The notes beneath the pieces are model-generated. The model searched no databases and was not told where the DNA came from. It saw nothing but the letters and a program-made list of their open reading frames with translations. Shown here one piece after another: positions 24,590-35,496 of a DNA stretch of 52,141 nucleotides; positions within the stretch are counted from its first letter, which is position 1, and every line of letters starts with the position of its first letter. This stretch comes from Nitrospirota bacterium (GTDB lineage Bacteria > Nitrospirota > Thermodesulfovibrionia > Thermodesulfovibrionales > UBA6898), in contig JACRHC010000022.1 of NCBI GenBank assembly GCA_016217675.1, positions 1 through 52,141 of the forward strand, read 5' to 3'. Both the position numbers and the translations under genes were made by a program.

Positions 24590-26835
24590 TCAATAAGGAA
24601 TTCGAAATAATCATGGAGGCGACGATCAAAGACGCCCGGTCCCGGCGGCATGAGTACCTGACCGTGGAGCATATCCTTTATGCGATCCTTCATGACGACC
24701 TCGGAGCAGACGTGGTCAAGAGCTGCGGCGGCAGCATAGCAAACATCAAAAAGGCCCTTACCGATTATTTCATGGAGCAGTTCCACAAACCCGCTCCGAA
24801 AGGCAGCCGCCATCCTCAGCCTACGGCCGGATTCCAGCGCGTAATCCAGAGAGCGCTTACCCATGTCCAGTCTTCGGGCAAGGAAGAGGCAGACGCAGGA
24901 GATGTTCTTGCTGCAATCTTTTTCGAGGAAGAGTCCCAGGCCGTGCACATCCTTCATCAGGAAGGCATTCAGCGTCTTGATGTGCTCGAATATATTTCAC
25001 ACGGCATGGCAAAAATACGTGAAGAGGGTCCGATGCCGCATGAGCAGGAAGGTCGTGAGCATGAGCGACAGGAAGAAAGGCCTTCTGACGAGCCGCTCAG
25101 GGTCTACACGGTTAATCTTGTCGAAAAAGCTGCAAGGAAAGAGATCGATCCGCTCGTCGGCCGGAACGCTGAACTGGAGAGGATGGTACAGATTCTTTGC
25201 AGAAGGCGCAAGAACAATGTCGTCCTGGTGGGCGAACCAGGTGTCGGCAAAACAGCAGTGGTTGAAGGACTCGCCCTGAAGATCCAGTCAGGCCTTGTTC
25301 CGGATGCCCTGAAAAAAAGCAGCATGTACTCCCTTGATATGGGTGCGCTGATCGCAGGGACTAAATACCGCGGCGATTTCGAAGCACGGCTCAAGGCTAC
25401 GATAAAAGCACTCGAACGTATCCCCAATGCCATCCTTTTTATTGATGAGATTCATACTATCGTCGGCGCCGGGGCAACGAGCGGCGGCTCAATGGACGCA
25501 TCAAACATCCTCAAGCCTGTGCTCAGCTCCGGCAGGCTACGCTGCATAGGAGCCAGCACGTATGAAGAATATAAAAACTATTTCGAAAAGGACCGAGCCC
25601 TTTCACGCCGCTTCCAGAAGCTGGAGATTCAGGAACCATCTATTGATGAAACGGTAAGCATCCTTGAAGGGCTGAAGTCATATTATGAGGATTTTCATCA
25701 TGTGCGCTATTCAAAAAGCGCCCTCAGGGCAGCCTCTGAACTTTCTGCTAAATACATCAATGACAAATACCTTCCTGATAAAGCGATTGATGTAATCGAC
25801 GAGGCAGGGGCAATATCGAAACTTGCCGGCAAGGCCGGCACTCGCACGATCAGCACAGCAGAGATTGAAAAGATCGTTGCGAAGATCGCAAAAATCCCTC
25901 CCCAGACCATCTCCCGGTCAGACACCAAAAAACTTATGAGGCTTGATCAGGACCTGAAAAAGGTCGTCTTCGGTCAGGATGAGGCAATTGCTTCACTAGT
26001 CTCCTCCATCAAAAGAATACGGGCCGGCATGGGTAATCCTGACAGGCCTGTCGGATCGTTTCTCTTTCTCGGCCCCACAGGAGTCGGCAAGACAGAGGTC
26101 TCAAAACAGATGGCCGCGGTCATGGGCGTCAAGTTCATTCGCTTTGACATGTCAGAATATATGGAAAAACATACGGTCTCCCGCCTGATCGGCGCGCCGC
26201 CGGGATACGTGGGCTTTGACCAGGGCGGCCTGCTTACGGATGCGATCAGGAAACATCCGTATGCCGTACTTCTGCTTGACGAGATCGAAAAGGCGCATCC
26301 TGACATATTCAATATCCTGCTTCAGATCATGGACTATGCGACACTGACCGACAACAGCGGCAAAAAAGCCGACTTCCGGAATATCATCCTTATCATGACC
26401 TCCAATGCGGGTGCAAAGGATATGGACAGGCAGGTCATTGGATTTGGCGACAGGTCGCAGGACAGGCAGATGAAAGGCAGGGATGCAATCACAAACCTCT
26501 TCAGCCCGGAATTCAGAAATCGCATAGATGCAACACTGACCTTTAAGCCCCTGACAGAGGAGATTATGAAAAAGGTCGTTGACAAGTTCATGACCGAGTT
26601 GAGCGGTTCAATGAAAAATAAGAAAATAAAAGTGCTGCTCTCAGATGAAGCGCAGGCATGGCTTGCGGCAAAGGGATACGACCCTGCCCATGGCGCCAGA
26701 CCTCTTGGCAGGCTTATACAGGAAAAGATCAAGGATATCCTCTCAGATGAAGTGCTCTTCGGTAAACTTAAAAAAGGCGGCACCGTTGCGATAGGTGTTC
26801 GCGATGACGTCCTGACCTTTGAATATGGACCCTGA
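24586..26835 (+). CDS. clpA: ATP-dependent Clp protease ATPase subunit ClpA
   Basis: A 749-residue double-AAA+ unfoldase. The N-domain (about 1-140, MINKEFEIIMEATIKDARSR) binds ClpS. D1 has Walker A GEPGVGKT (near 216) and Walker B ILFIDEIH; D2 has GPTGVGKTE (near 497) and VLLLDEIEKAH; an IGL-like ClpP-binding loop (VIGFGDR) lies late in D2. The absence of the long coiled-coil M-domain separates it from ClpB and ClpC. The start at 24586 overlaps the clpS stop and follows GGAGAAGGA; an in-frame ATG at 24568 lies within clpS. clpP itself is not in the window. Confidence 0.96.
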   Translation: MINKEFEIIMEATIKDARSRRHEYLTVEHILYAILHDDLGADVVKSCGGSIANIKKALTDYFMEQFHKPAPKGSRHPQPTAGFQRVIQRALTHVQSSGKEEADAGDVLAAIFFEEESQAVHILHQEGIQRLDVLEYISHGMAKIREEGPMPHEQEGREHERQEERPSDEPLRVYTVNLVEKAARKEIDPLVGRNAELERMVQILCRRRKNNVVLVGEPGVGKTAVVEGLALKIQSGLVPDALKKSSMYSLDMGALIAGTKYRGDFEARLKATIKALERIPNAILFIDEIHTIVGAGATSGGSMDASNILKPVLSSGRLRCIGASTYEEYKNYFEKDRALSRRFQKLEIQEPSIDETVSILEGLKSYYEDFHHVRYSKSALRAASELSAKYINDKYLPDKAIDVIDEAGAISKLAGKAGTRTISTAEIEKIVAKIAKIPPQTISRSDTKKLMRLDQDLKKVVFGQDEAIASLVSSIKRIRAGMGNPDRPVGSFLFLGPTGVGKTEVSKQMAAVMGVKFIRFDMSEYMEKHTVSRLIGAPPGYVGFDQGGLLTDAIRKHPYAVLLLDEIEKAHPDIFNILLQIMDYATLTDNSGKKADFRNIILIMTSNAGAKDMDRQVIGFGDRSQDRQMKGRDAITNLFSPEFRNRIDATLTFKPLTEEIMKKVVDKFMTELSGSMKNKKIKVLLSDEAQAWLAAKGYDPAHGARPLGRLIQEKIKDILSDEVLFGKLKKGGTVAIGVRDDVLTFEYGP

Positions 26836-26892
26836 GGCGGGTTGGTCCGTCTCCGCGTGCAGCCATGAACACCTCTTTTTTCGGCATCTGCC

Positions 26893-27543
26893 ATGTCAAT
26901 CACGCTCCTGTCTGACGAAATAAGTTTCCCTCCCCCTGAACTCGCGGAGGAAGACGGTTTGCTTGCGGTCGGCGGTGACCTCAGTCAGGAGCGCCTGCTC
27001 AAGGCATACTCCATGGGAATATTTCCCTGGTACTCTGAAGATTCCCCCATCCTCTGGTGGTCGCCTGACCCCCGCTTCGTACTTTTCCCTGAAGAACTGC
27101 ATATCTCACGGAGTCTCAGACAGTGCATGAGAAAAGGGCTCTTCACCGTGACCTTGAACAGGGCCTTCGGACAGGTCATCCAATGCTGCGCTGACAACAG
27201 CCGTAAAGACCAGCCAGGGACCTGGATCACCGAGGCAATGATGCATGCCTATATACAACTCCACCATTCGGGACACGCCTGTTCTGTGGAGGCGTGGCAT
27301 GACGGAGAGCTTGCAGGCGGACTCTATGGTGTGATTCTCGGCAGGATCTTCTTCGGCGAGTCCATGTTTGCGAGGAAGAACAATGCCTCAAAGGTGGCAT
27401 TTGCAACATTCGTAGAACAGATGATACCAAAAGGCCTCATGCTCATCGACTGCCAGGTCAGAACAGAACACCTGTCACATCTTGGCGCCAGAGAAATTCC
27501 GAGAACTGATTTTTTGAATCTGCTCAGCAGGGCCCTTCGGTAA
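26893..27543 (+). CDS. aat: Leucyl/phenylalanyl-tRNA--protein transferase
   Basis: A 216-residue enzyme that attaches Leu or Phe to proteins with N-terminal Lys or Arg, turning them into ClpS substrates. The signature segments FPPPELAEEDGLLAVGGDLSQERLLKAYSMGIFPWYS, ILWWSPDPRFVLFP, TWITEAMMHAYIQLHHSGHACSVEAW and GRIFFGESMFARKNNASKVAF are canonical. It lies 57 bases downstream of clpA on the same strand, making clpS-clpA-aat a complete N-degron pathway cassette lacking only clpP. The gap shows no terminator, so co-transcription is likely. Confidence 0.96.
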   Translation: MSITLLSDEISFPPPELAEEDGLLAVGGDLSQERLLKAYSMGIFPWYSEDSPILWWSPDPRFVLFPEELHISRSLRQCMRKGLFTVTLNRAFGQVIQCCADNSRKDQPGTWITEAMMHAYIQLHHSGHACSVEAWHDGELAGGLYGVILGRIFFGESMFARKNNASKVAFATFVEQMIPKGLMLIDCQVRTEHLSHLGAREIPRTDFLNLLSRALR

Positions 27544-27582
27544 TTGCATCTTACCCTGCTTTGCTATCTATAAGTCATTTTA

Positions 27583-27611
27583 TTGACAAAGCCCTCCAGA
27601 CGTGATAAAAG
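27583..27611 (+). promoter_or_regulatory. Sigma-70-type promoter of the hybrid kinase gene
   Basis: TTGACA (27583-27588), a 17-base spacer and TAAAAG (27606-27611) preceded by TGA form a -35/extended -10 promoter. Transcription would start near 27618, with GGAGGG directly before the ATG at 27628. This is one of the clearest -35 elements in the window. Confidence 0.6.
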
Positions 27612-27627
27612 AGAAGCGGAGGGACAA

Positions 27628-30423
27628 ATGGCTGAGGGGATTATTTTCAGAAAAAGACCGTATTCGTTATTTTTGACTCATTCGGTCCAACGCTGTCTTA
27701 ATAGCGTTCCTGTTGTTCTCTGCAGGACATTTTTTCTATTACTCATTTACATCCTCCCTCTGGCGATACCGATGTCGGCCTTGGCCCAGACCATGCGGAT
27801 CGGCGTGCTTGCCTATAAGGGCAAAGAAGTGGCGCTCAGAATGTGGGAGCCTACAGGAACATATCTGAGCAGAAACATTCCGGAATCGGCCTTTGAGATC
27901 GTCCCCCTCACCTTTGATGAGATCGATAATGCCGTAAGTAATAACGGGGTGGATTTCGTTATTGCGAACAGTTCCATCTACGTCGAGCTCGAAGCCAGGT
28001 ATGGTGTCACCCGTATCGCAACCATGAAAAACCGTGGATTTAAAGACTCATCCACAGCCTTTGGCGGCACGATCATATGCAAGGCCGGAAGAAATGATCT
28101 CAGGACCCTCAGCGACGTTAAGGGAAAGACATTTCTTGCCGTCGAGGAAACCTCCCTGGGAGGATGGCGTGCAGCCTGGAGAGAGTTCCATGCTGCCGGC
28201 ATCGATCCTTACAGGGATTTTAAGAGTCTCTCCTTTACAGACAACCACGAAAGCGTGGTTATGGCAATCAGAAGCGGAAAGGTTGATGTCGGCACGGTCA
28301 GGACAGATACCCTTGAGCGCATGGCAGAGGAAGGGACGATAGCCCTGGATGAGTTTGTGGTAATCAACCGCAAGACGGAAAATGGTTTTCCTTTTCTGCT
28401 TAGTACCAGGCTTTATCCCGAGTGGCCAATGGCGAGGCTTGCAAAGACGCCTGAAGAGATCGCCAGAAAGGTTGTCATTGCCCTGCTGAACATGCCCCCT
28501 GACTCGAAAGCCGCGGCAGCATCAAAAACTTACGCCTGGACCATACCACTGGACTATCATCCTGTACATGATCTGATGAAAGAGCTCAGGCTCGGACCTT
28601 ATACGGATTACGGCAAGGTCACGCTTTCGCAATCACTTCGGCAATACTGGTATTTTCCTGTCCTGTTCGTCCTTACACTTGCCATCATGACCCTTGTTTT
28701 ATTGCATATTCTTAAGCTGAACCGGCATATCCTGCTTGCCAAGAAGGATACCGAAGAGGCCCGGAACAGCCTGGAGCAGCAGGTTATTGCCAGAACAACT
28801 GACCTTCGGGATACGAACAGAGAACTCCTGCACGAGATCGATGTCAGAAAGAAGAGCGAGCAGCAACTGCTCCTGACAGAAAAAGAGAAGAGGGATCAGC
28901 TGCTTTTCCTGCAGTCGGTCATCGACAGCGTACCTGAGCCGGTCATGGTGATCAGCCCTGACTATCGCGTCAAGCTGATGAATGCAGGCGCAAAGAAAGA
29001 CCGGTCAGACGACAACACGTTCTGCTATCAGGTCTCGCATCATACTGACCATCCCTGCAGCGACGAAGACCATCCCTGCCCCATCAGAGACGTGCTCAGG
29101 ACAAGGAAACCTGTAACAGCGATCCATACCCATAAGGACGCAACAGGAAGGGAAACGATCGTGGAGATCTCTGCATCACCGATCTTCGACAGTACGGGCT
29201 CCATATCGTTCGTCATCGAGATCTGCAGGGATATCACCGACAGGCTCAGGCAGGAAGCAGAGCGGAAGAGGATTGAGCAGAGGCTCTTTTCCCAGCAAAA
29301 GGAAGAATCCATCGCAACCCTTGCAGGAGGCATTGCCCACGACTTCAATAACATTCTGATGGGAGTCCTTGGCAATGCAGAACTGCTGAAGCTAAAGATT
29401 CCGCTCAAGCCCGAAGAGGCCAGGCCCGTTGACAGCATCATAGCCAGTGTTGAACGTATGGCAGACCTGACACGCCAACTGCTCGCCTATGCAAAGGAGG
29501 GGAAATACCAACTCAATAATGTCTCTCTGAAAAGTGCAATCGGCCAGGCCCTTGACCTCAGCCACAAAGGCAGGGCAAGGACAACAAGGATTGTTCTCTC
29601 GCTTCCTGATGATCTTTGGCCCGTAATGGCCGACGAGAATCAGATCATCCAGGCCTTTGTTAATCTCTGCAATAACGCCTTTGAAGCGACCGAGGAGCTC
29701 GGTGGAACGCTCACGATCAAGGCTGAAAACATGGCAGAAAGACCTTCCTGGATCTGCTCCCTCAATCACGAACACCCAGCCGGAGACTACGTCAGCATCT
29801 CAGTCTCTGACACAGGCCCCGGCATTCCTTCGGCTATTGCAGACAAGGTCTTCGAGCCCTTTGTTACCACAAAGTTCATGGGGCGGGGGCTGGGCCTGTC
29901 TGCAGTGCTCGGCATCGTGCAGAATCATGACGGTTGCATCAGTTTTTCGAGCGAAACAGGTAAAGGCACGACGTTTCAAATAGTGATGCCGCGGTCAGAG
30001 AAGACTGCCGGGACACCGCTCGTCAGGAGACCGGCGCAGGGTCCGTCAGCACAAAAGTGCATTCTGATCGTTGATGATGAGCCGGATATTCTCCACTTGC
30101 TGGAGACGGGTCTCGTAACACTGGGCTATGATATTATTGCTGCAGATACAGGGGAAAAAGCCGTAGCGTCCTTTCAATCACACTCAGAGCGGATTGACTG
30201 CATCATTCTTGATCTGCAACTGCCCGGGATAAGCGGCAGGGAAACGTTCAGGAAACTCAAAGCAATAAAGCCGGATATCAAGATCATAGTTTCAACGGGG
30301 TATGACCGCACGGCAGCACTCACTGAACTCAGCCCCTCGATCCCCGATAGCTTGATCCAGAAGCCTTATAAGCTGTCCGTGCTTCAGGAAAAACTGCAGG
30401 AAATTCTGACGCCTAAACTTTGA
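27628..30423 (+). CDS. Hybrid histidine kinase with PhnD-like periplasmic sensor domain
   Basis: A 931-residue membrane sensor. In order: an N-terminal signal anchor (about 33-53); a periplasmic PhnD/SsuA-like substrate-binding domain (55-320, [37 protein letters not shown]); a transmembrane helix (341-363); a coiled coil (370-425); a PAS domain (430-540) with clustered Cys466, His471-472, Cys477, His482 and Cys484; a kinase domain with phospho-acceptor His571 (GGIAHDFNN) and ATP-binding DTGPGIP and GRGLGLSAV; and a receiver domain (810-930) with Asp816-817, phospho-acceptor Asp862 and Lys912. This layout resembles tetrathionate-sensor-type (TtrS-like) kinases. GGAGGG fixes the start at 27628; a TTG at 27583 lies in the -35 box. 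It overlaps the opposing MCP gene by 11 bases. Confidence 0.9.
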   Translation: MAEGIIFRKRPYSLFLTHSVQRCLNSVPVVLCRTFFLLLIYILPLAIPMSALAQTMRIGVLAYKGKEVALRMWEPTGTYLSRNIPESAFEIVPLTFDEIDNAVSNNGVDFVIANSSIYVELEARYGVTRIATMKNRGFKDSSTAFGGTIICKAGRNDLRTLSDVKGKTFLAVEETSLGGWRAAWREFHAAGIDPYRDFKSLSFTDNHESVVMAIRSGKVDVGTVRTDTLERMAEEGTIALDEFVVINRKTENGFPFLLSTRLYPEWPMARLAKTPEEIARKVVIALLNMPPDSKAAAASKTYAWTIPLDYHPVHDLMKELRLGPYTDYGKVTLSQSLRQYWYFPVLFVLTLAIMTLVLLHILKLNRHILLAKKDTEEARNSLEQQVIARTTDLRDTNRELLHEIDVRKKSEQQLLLTEKEKRDQLLFLQSVIDSVPEPVMVISPDYRVKLMNAGAKKDRSDDNTFCYQVSHHTDHPCSDEDHPCPIRDVLRTRKPVTAIHTHKDATGRETIVEISASPIFDSTGSISFVIEICRDITDRLRQEAERKRIEQRLFSQQKEESIATLAGGIAHDFNNILMGVLGNAELLKLKIPLKPEEARPVDSIIASVERMADLTRQLLAYAKEGKYQLNNVSLKSAIGQALDLSHKGRARTTRIVLSLPDDLWPVMADENQIIQAFVNLCNNAFEATEELGGTLTIKAENMAERPSWICSLNHEHPAGDYVSISVSDTGPGIPSAIADKVFEPFVTTKFMGRGLGLSAVLGIVQNHDGCISFSSETGKGTTFQIVMPRSEKTAGTPLVRRPAQGPSAQKCILIVDDEPDILHLLETGLVTLGYDIIAADTGEKAVASFQSHSERIDCIILDLQLPGISGRETFRKLKAIKPDIKIIVSTGYDRTAALTELSPSIPDSLIQKPYKLSVLQEKLQEILTPKL

Positions 30424-32497
30424 ACTTCCTCAGTTCGAGCAGGAGATTATAGGCATCTTCCTTAAGCGCACTGACTACGGCATTCATATCATTGGCAGAA
30501 CCGGTCAGTTTACCGGTTGTATTTTTGATCTTCTCCATGGACTTGACCATCTCGGCACTGTTGTCCTTCTGCTTGCTGATAGCCTCTGCAATATGAAATG
30601 CCTGGGTAGTGACATTTTCAATAACGCCGGCGATCTGTCTGCTCTGAATCTTCTGGTCACCCGTTGCGCTTTTCACCTGCTGCGACAGCTCCTTCACGCG
30701 ATCCGTAGCCTCAATAATAAACCTGCTGCCCTTGGTCTGCTCCTGGATCGCCCGGGATATGTTCTCTGTCTGCTCGGTCATCTTCTCAACAGCATCCGTT
30801 ATCTGTTTTATCGCCAGAGCCTCCTCCTCAGTGCCCCGCTGGATCGCCCGGGCCATTTCTGTTGATGCCTTGGAGCTCTCAACAATGTCCCGGAGGGCAT
30901 CATTTACGTCAGTCACAAGCGCCAACCCCTTGTCCACCGTATGGATACCCTCGGATGCCATGCGGATGCTCGTTTTTGTGCCTTCCTGAACCGAACGGAT
31001 CAGCTCTGCGATCTCATTCGTGGAAAAAGAGGTACGTTCTGCAAGGTTCTTGATTTCATCCGCAACCACAGCAAACCCCTTGCCGTGTTCGCCTGCCTTT
31101 GATGCAAGGATAGCTGCATTTATGGCAAGGAGATTGGTCTGGTCAGCGACATCGTCGATAACATTCAGGATCTTGCCGATATCCACGGTTCTTTTACCGA
31201 GATTATTGATGATGTCAGAGAGCGAGACAACGCCGGTTTTGATATTCGTCATGCCATGCATCGCTGCCTGCGCAGCATGCATGCCCTTTTCTGATGCATT
31301 ATTCATGACCTTCTCGGCAAGATTAACCGATTCATGGGCACGGGCATCAATGTTCTTGGTGGTTGCGTTCACCTCATCAATAGACGAAGCTATTGCCTCA
31401 GACGACTGGGCAAGGGTTTCCAGACTCTCTGCTATGGTCTTGATAGTCGACACCATCTCCTCAATCGATGAGGCGGTTTCGTGGGCGGTTTCGCTGAACA
31501 CATTCGTTGTCTCAGCGACCTTCTCGATCGATGACGACATTTCATGAATCGAGGCAGAGGTATCTGTCGCAGAGTCCGACAGGCTCTCACCGCTGAGTGT
31601 TATTTCAGACATGGCACTGTCCATCTTCCCTATTGCAGATGCAGTCTCCTCAACAGCCTTCTGCTGCACATCAGCAATGGAAAGTACTCCCTGGGAAGAG
31701 AGGGCAATGTTCGAGGTGACTGTGGTCACGCTGTTGGTGATATGGGAAACCTTGGAGAGCATATCCTTAAGATTGAATGCCATTCTGTTGATCGCATTCT
31801 GAAGGGCTGCTACCTCGTCATGACCGGTCACCTTCAGTTCGCAGGTGAGGTCTCCTGATGCCATTGTATCAGAAGTACGCTCCATCTCGATTATAGGCCC
31901 GGTGATGAACCTGGCAATGGCAATATAAACAAGGAAGCTCGAAGCAACGAAGCAGAGAATTGATATGCCTAAGGCCCAATACAGCAACTCGAAGAGCTGG
32001 GCGTTGATCACCCGCTTCTGGACTCCGATTCTGAGGAAACCGGCCGCTTTATTTTCTGCAGTAAGGAGGGGAAAGGAGAGATCAAAATAAGAATCCAGCA
32101 TCTGCACAAGGTTCTGTGATGAAGAGATGACTTTTCTTGTATCCTCGTCCTTCATCTCCTTGCCCACCTGTCCGGACTGACTATGGAACAGGGCCTTGCC
32201 CTTGAGATCCATGACCATGGCGTACCCCATTGCCTGATCCCGTGAAACCAGCTCGACAAGTTTCTCGTTTACTCCCTCAAGAGCCTCAATGGGAATGCCG
32301 AGAGTAACTGCCTTGTTGAGGTCCTTCTGCATAAGTTCACCAATGGCAGCGCTCTTCGCCAGCATGGCAGACTTATATTTCTTCGATGCAACAGCAGTCA
32401 GCACCGCGGTGTTGATGCCGAGGATAAAGAACAGGATCCCCGCGATCAGGGTAACTGCCTTATTCTGGAGGTTCATCCTGGAAAGCCAGCCGATCAT
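30413..32497 (-). CDS. Methyl-accepting chemotaxis protein
   Basis: A 694-residue transmembrane chemoreceptor. Order: TM1 (about 14-36), a small periplasmic single-Cache-like sensor (37-170) containing [22 protein letters not shown]2 (about 172-195), HAMP (to about 250), then a very long cytoplasmic helical hairpin with tip sequence [41 protein letters not shown]. The tip reads [11 protein letters not shown] where most receptors have NAAIEAARAGE, a variant also seen in other receptors. No C-terminal CheR-docking pentapeptide is present. It is the last gene of the cytochrome-porin operon, overlapping the binding-protein gene by 4 bases (ATGA). Confidence 0.92.
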   Translation of the reverse strand: MIGWLSRMNLQNKAVTLIAGILFFILGINTAVLTAVASKKYKSAMLAKSAAIGELMQKDLNKAVTLGIPIEALEGVNEKLVELVSRDQAMGYAMVMDLKGKALFHSQSGQVGKEMKDEDTRKVISSSQNLVQMLDSYFDLSFPLLTAENKAAGFLRIGVQKRVINAQLFELLYWALGISILCFVASSFLVYIAIARFITGPIIEMERTSDTMASGDLTCELKVTGHDEVAALQNAINRMAFNLKDMLSKVSHITNSVTTVTSNIALSSQGVLSIADVQQKAVEETASAIGKMDSAMSEITLSGESLSDSATDTSASIHEMSSSIEKVAETTNVFSETAHETASSIEEMVSTIKTIAESLETLAQSSEAIASSIDEVNATTKNIDARAHESVNLAEKVMNNASEKGMHAAQAAMHGMTNIKTGVVSLSDIINNLGKRTVDIGKILNVIDDVADQTNLLAINAAILASKAGEHGKGFAVVADEIKNLAERTSFSTNEIAELIRSVQEGTKTSIRMASEGIHTVDKGLALVTDVNDALRDIVESSKASTEMARAIQRGTEEEALAIKQITDAVEKMTEQTENISRAIQEQTKGSRFIIEATDRVKELSQQVKSATGDQKIQSRQIAGVIENVTTQAFHIAEAISKQKDNSAEMVKSMEKIKNTTGKLTGSANDMNAVVSALKEDAYNLLLELRKFKV

Positions 32498-33426
32498 TTT
32501 ATAACCCTTGTTGCAGTAGTCAGCAGGTCAAAAGGAATCTTAAGCCCCATATCGGTAGCCTCCTTAAGGTTAACAATAAGATCGATCTTTTTAGGCGGTT
32601 CAAGCGCTATGGACGCCGGCTTTGCCCCTTTAATAACGCGTGCAGCTATCTTGGCAGCTTCTCTGCCCTGCTCCTGAGGATTCGCCGAAAGCGTCAGGAT
32701 AATGCCGCTGCCTTCACCGCCGCCGATGGTTGTTCCAGTCGGAATCTTTGTCTTTCTCGCCACACCGATAATATTATTAACGCAGTGCATTGCAGCACAT
32801 CCTGTTGTCAGAAAAAGAGCATCCACATTTGCAATTTTGGCAATATCATCAGTCTTTTTGATACTAAACCTTGCGGACCTGAATCCGAACGAGGGCTCCA
32901 GCTGTTTTGCTTCATTCGCCTGGAGGACCGTATCCTTTTCCGACTCGCTGAAGACCACACCGAGAGTCGCAAAGTTTGCAATGCCCTTAAGGTTCTTTAA
33001 GAGGCTTGCAACCGGCACCTTTGAGCTGACGCCTGTCGCATTCTTGCCCATGATGCCAAGTGCCTGAGGATCATAGACGCCGGCAAAGACGATCGGAATC
33101 TCAGTGGTTTCTGCCATGGCAGTGAGTGTTGCGGGCGCTCCGTACGTGACAATGACATCAGCACCGACCGAGATCAGTTTGCGGACAGCGTTTGCCCACG
33201 ACATCGGTTCCGGTGTCGGCGTCTGCAGCACAACTTCGACTTTTCCCGCACCCTCAGCTGCAAGGCCTTCGGTAAAGGCCTTGTGCATGTCCTTATAGTA
33301 GGGGATATTGCCGGTCATGATCACACCGATGGTCTTGTCAGCAGCAGTTGCCGGACCGGCAACCATAAACAACGCTGAACAGAAGAGAACAATAATATGG
33401 ATAACTGTTTTTTTCATGAAATACAT
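32494..33426 (-). CDS. Periplasmic ABC_sub_bind-family (TrpX-like) binding protein
   Basis: A periplasmic binding protein of 307-310 residues. After a signal peptide ([26 protein letters not shown]) comes [23 protein letters not shown], then [48 protein letters not shown] and [20 protein letters not shown], the plan of the ABC_sub_bind (PF04392) family, which includes TrpX-like tryptophan/tyrosine-binding proteins. No permease or ATPase is nearby. Because it overlaps the MCP gene by 4 bases, it may deliver its ligand to that receptor rather than to a transporter. Two starts are possible: ATG 33426 (only 3 bases after AAGGAG) and ATG 33417 (MKKTV, 12 bases after it). Confidence 0.85.
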   Translation of the reverse strand: MYFMKKTVIHIIVLFCSALFMVAGPATAADKTIGVIMTGNIPYYKDMHKAFTEGLAAEGAGKVEVVLQTPTPEPMSWANAVRKLISVGADVIVTYGAPATLTAMAETTEIPIVFAGVYDPQALGIMGKNATGVSSKVPVASLLKNLKGIANFATLGVVFSESEKDTVLQANEAKQLEPSFGFRSARFSIKKTDDIAKIANVDALFLTTGCAAMHCVNNIIGVARKTKIPTGTTIGGGEGSGIILTLSANPQEQGREAAKIAARVIKGAKPASIALEPPKKIDLIVNLKEATDMGLKIPFDLLTTATRVIK

Positions 33427-33433
33427 AAACTCC

Positions 33434-35482
33434 TTACCATTTCTTCGAAAGCGTCAGGAACACGATATGCACCCTGCCGTCATTCACATCATCCAGCATA
33501 TTGTCGTAAGCATCCTTAAATGTCGCATACCGGTAATTCAGACCTATACCAAAGCCTTTTCTGAGCAGGTATTCTCCGGAGACGGAATAGATTGTCTCCC
33601 TTGTTTTCAGCTCGGAAAAATCATCAATACTACTCTGGCCCAAAAGGTTGGAAGGTGAGAATCTTCCCTGAGCAGTGGTATGGGATACGCCGCCATTGAG
33701 TGTAAGAGAACGGGTTGGCTGATAGGTCAGATCAAGGCCGAAGGTTTGGACAATAGTCTTGAAAGGCACCATGGGATCGGCATAGGGGGTACCTGCCGGG
33801 TCGGTACCGATACAACCACCGGTATTGCAGGCATAGGTGATGTCCTGCTTAGTCGTTGTCCTGCCAAAGGCATAGCTGCCGGTAATACTCACGTTATTCA
33901 GCACCATATAGTTGACAACCCCTGTCACCCGCTCATTATCAACCTTTCGTGCACCAAATAACAGGTCGTGTTCATCGCCAATGCTATCAGCATATAGATA
34001 ATGAACATGGTCTCGGCTGTCATGTCTGCTCGAATAGCTCAGAAATGTCGTAAGATTCTTGATGGGATTCCAGGAGAGAGAGGCATATAGCTCATCAGAG
34101 CTTTCCGGTTCTATATTATGCGCCGGATCGTTTATGTTCTTATGCGTAAATTTGAGTTTCAGCTTCAGGTGCTTAAACAGTTTCATGTCAGACGAAAGTA
34201 TCATATTTGTCTTTTCAGTGCTGTCGGGCGTATTCCATTCCTCATTATTTTCCCGGCGGATGTTCTCAAGATTGATCTCACCTTTGAGCGTGATATTCGG
34301 CAGGGCCCTGAACCTGACCGATGCTGAATACATATCAGAGACCGAGGAAATGGGCTGATACACGTTCGAAGAATAGACTGCACCGCTGGTCAGGTTCGTG
34401 ATGTAAGCCAGATCGGGACTCTCCAGTTCGCTTTCCTTATGTCGATATTTAAGAAACATGGTTATACGCTCTGAAGGCATATAGGTTAAATCTGCAGCGC
34501 CATACAGAAAGTCAGCCTGGGCGCTGTTTTCCCGATTATCTTTTTCGGTCTTCGAAAGCGTGGCGCTTGCAGCAATCTGACCGGTGTACGTAGTATGTAT
34601 TTTCAGTGTATCCGTGGAACTCATCAACTCAGGCATGCCGTTATGCGAATAGGAGCATCCCGGCGCTGCACAGGGAAGCGGCGGGGCACCCGAGGCAGGC
34701 ATTAAGTAGGTATAGACCGGATCGGGCTGACCAACACTGAGCCGTTTCTCGCTATGCGCATAATCTATCTCAACAGGCCCCAGATGGCTGTTCACTCCAA
34801 CAGTGTAAATCCTCGTTTCGAGGTCAACATCTCTCTTTTCGCTCACCCTGACCGTCCTGCTGCGGATTGAAGCCGCCCCACCCAGGAACTTCTGCTGTTG
34901 TGTACCATCTTTATCCACGAAAAACCCCTCAAAGTAAAGATGAGCAGGAAAATCAGGGGCCTTCAGCCTGAGGAGGAGGCTGTTCATGCCGACGGTCCTG
35001 CCATATTGCTTCCCCGTGTCAAAGACATTGACAGCAGCAGTCGTTGTTGTCGCAGGGTCAAGATCGACAGGAGGCGTGTTATCCAGATTATGATACAGCG
35101 TTGAATTGATCCATCTGAAAAGAACACGATCTTTAAACGCATAGGACAGGTCGCCTTCATAATCTTTCTGATTATTATATCCAGCATCAAGATGCAGGCG
35201 GTGCCGCTCATTGACAAGGCGAAGTTCTCCGCCCAGGGTTATCGAACTGTGAGGAAATTCAAACTCGCCCACCTTCCGGTCTCCACTCATGTGAATGTAC
35301 CGATATCCGGTGCTGAGATAAGCTTCCGGTTCGATAGTCGGGAATACATAATCGTGAGGCGTGCTTAAAAGCTCGTCGGCAGATGTTTCACCGGAATGAG
35401 CAGGGACAACGTCTTCTGCAGATGCCCGAACCGTCAATATCCCTGTAATGAGAAACAATACGATAATTATTTTTTTCATCAT
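33434..35482 (-). CDS. MtrB/PioB-family outer-membrane beta-barrel protein
   Basis: A protein of about 682 residues with a signal peptide (MMKKIIIVLFLITGILTVRASA) and then a long series of alternating amphipathic strands (YLSTGYRYIHM, ITLGGELRLVNE, HRLHLDAGYNNQ, and so on) ending in an aromatic residue (FLTLSKKW), as outer-membrane barrels do. The size, strand density and immediate partnership with a decaheme cytochrome point to the MtrB/PioB family that sheathes a periplasmic cytochrome to form a transmembrane electron conduit. Two predicted loops carry close Cys pairs (PCAAPGC, ACNTGGC). The N-terminal CxxC of Shewanella MtrB is absent. GGAGGG sits just before ATG 35482. The gap to the upstream cytochrome gene's stop is 14 bases. 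Confidence 0.82.
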   Translation of the reverse strand: MMKKIIIVLFLITGILTVRASAEDVVPAHSGETSADELLSTPHDYVFPTIEPEAYLSTGYRYIHMSGDRKVGEFEFPHSSITLGGELRLVNERHRLHLDAGYNNQKDYEGDLSYAFKDRVLFRWINSTLYHNLDNTPPVDLDPATTTTAAVNVFDTGKQYGRTVGMNSLLLRLKAPDFPAHLYFEGFFVDKDGTQQQKFLGGAASIRSRTVRVSEKRDVDLETRIYTVGVNSHLGPVEIDYAHSEKRLSVGQPDPVYTYLMPASGAPPLPCAAPGCSYSHNGMPELMSSTDTLKIHTTYTGQIAASATLSKTEKDNRENSAQADFLYGAADLTYMPSERITMFLKYRHKESELESPDLAYITNLTSGAVYSSNVYQPISSVSDMYSASVRFRALPNITLKGEINLENIRRENNEEWNTPDSTEKTNMILSSDMKLFKHLKLKLKFTHKNINDPAHNIEPESSDELYASLSWNPIKNLTTFLSYSSRHDSRDHVHYLYADSIGDEHDLLFGARKVDNERVTGVVNYMVLNNVSITGSYAFGRTTTKQDITYACNTGGCIGTDPAGTPYADPMVPFKTIVQTFGLDLTYQPTRSLTLNGGVSHTTAQGRFSPSNLLGQSSIDDFSELKTRETIYSVSGEYLLRKGFGIGLNYRYATFKDAYDNMLDDVNDGRVHIVFLTLSKKW

Positions 35483-35496
35483 ACCCTCCATCTCCC

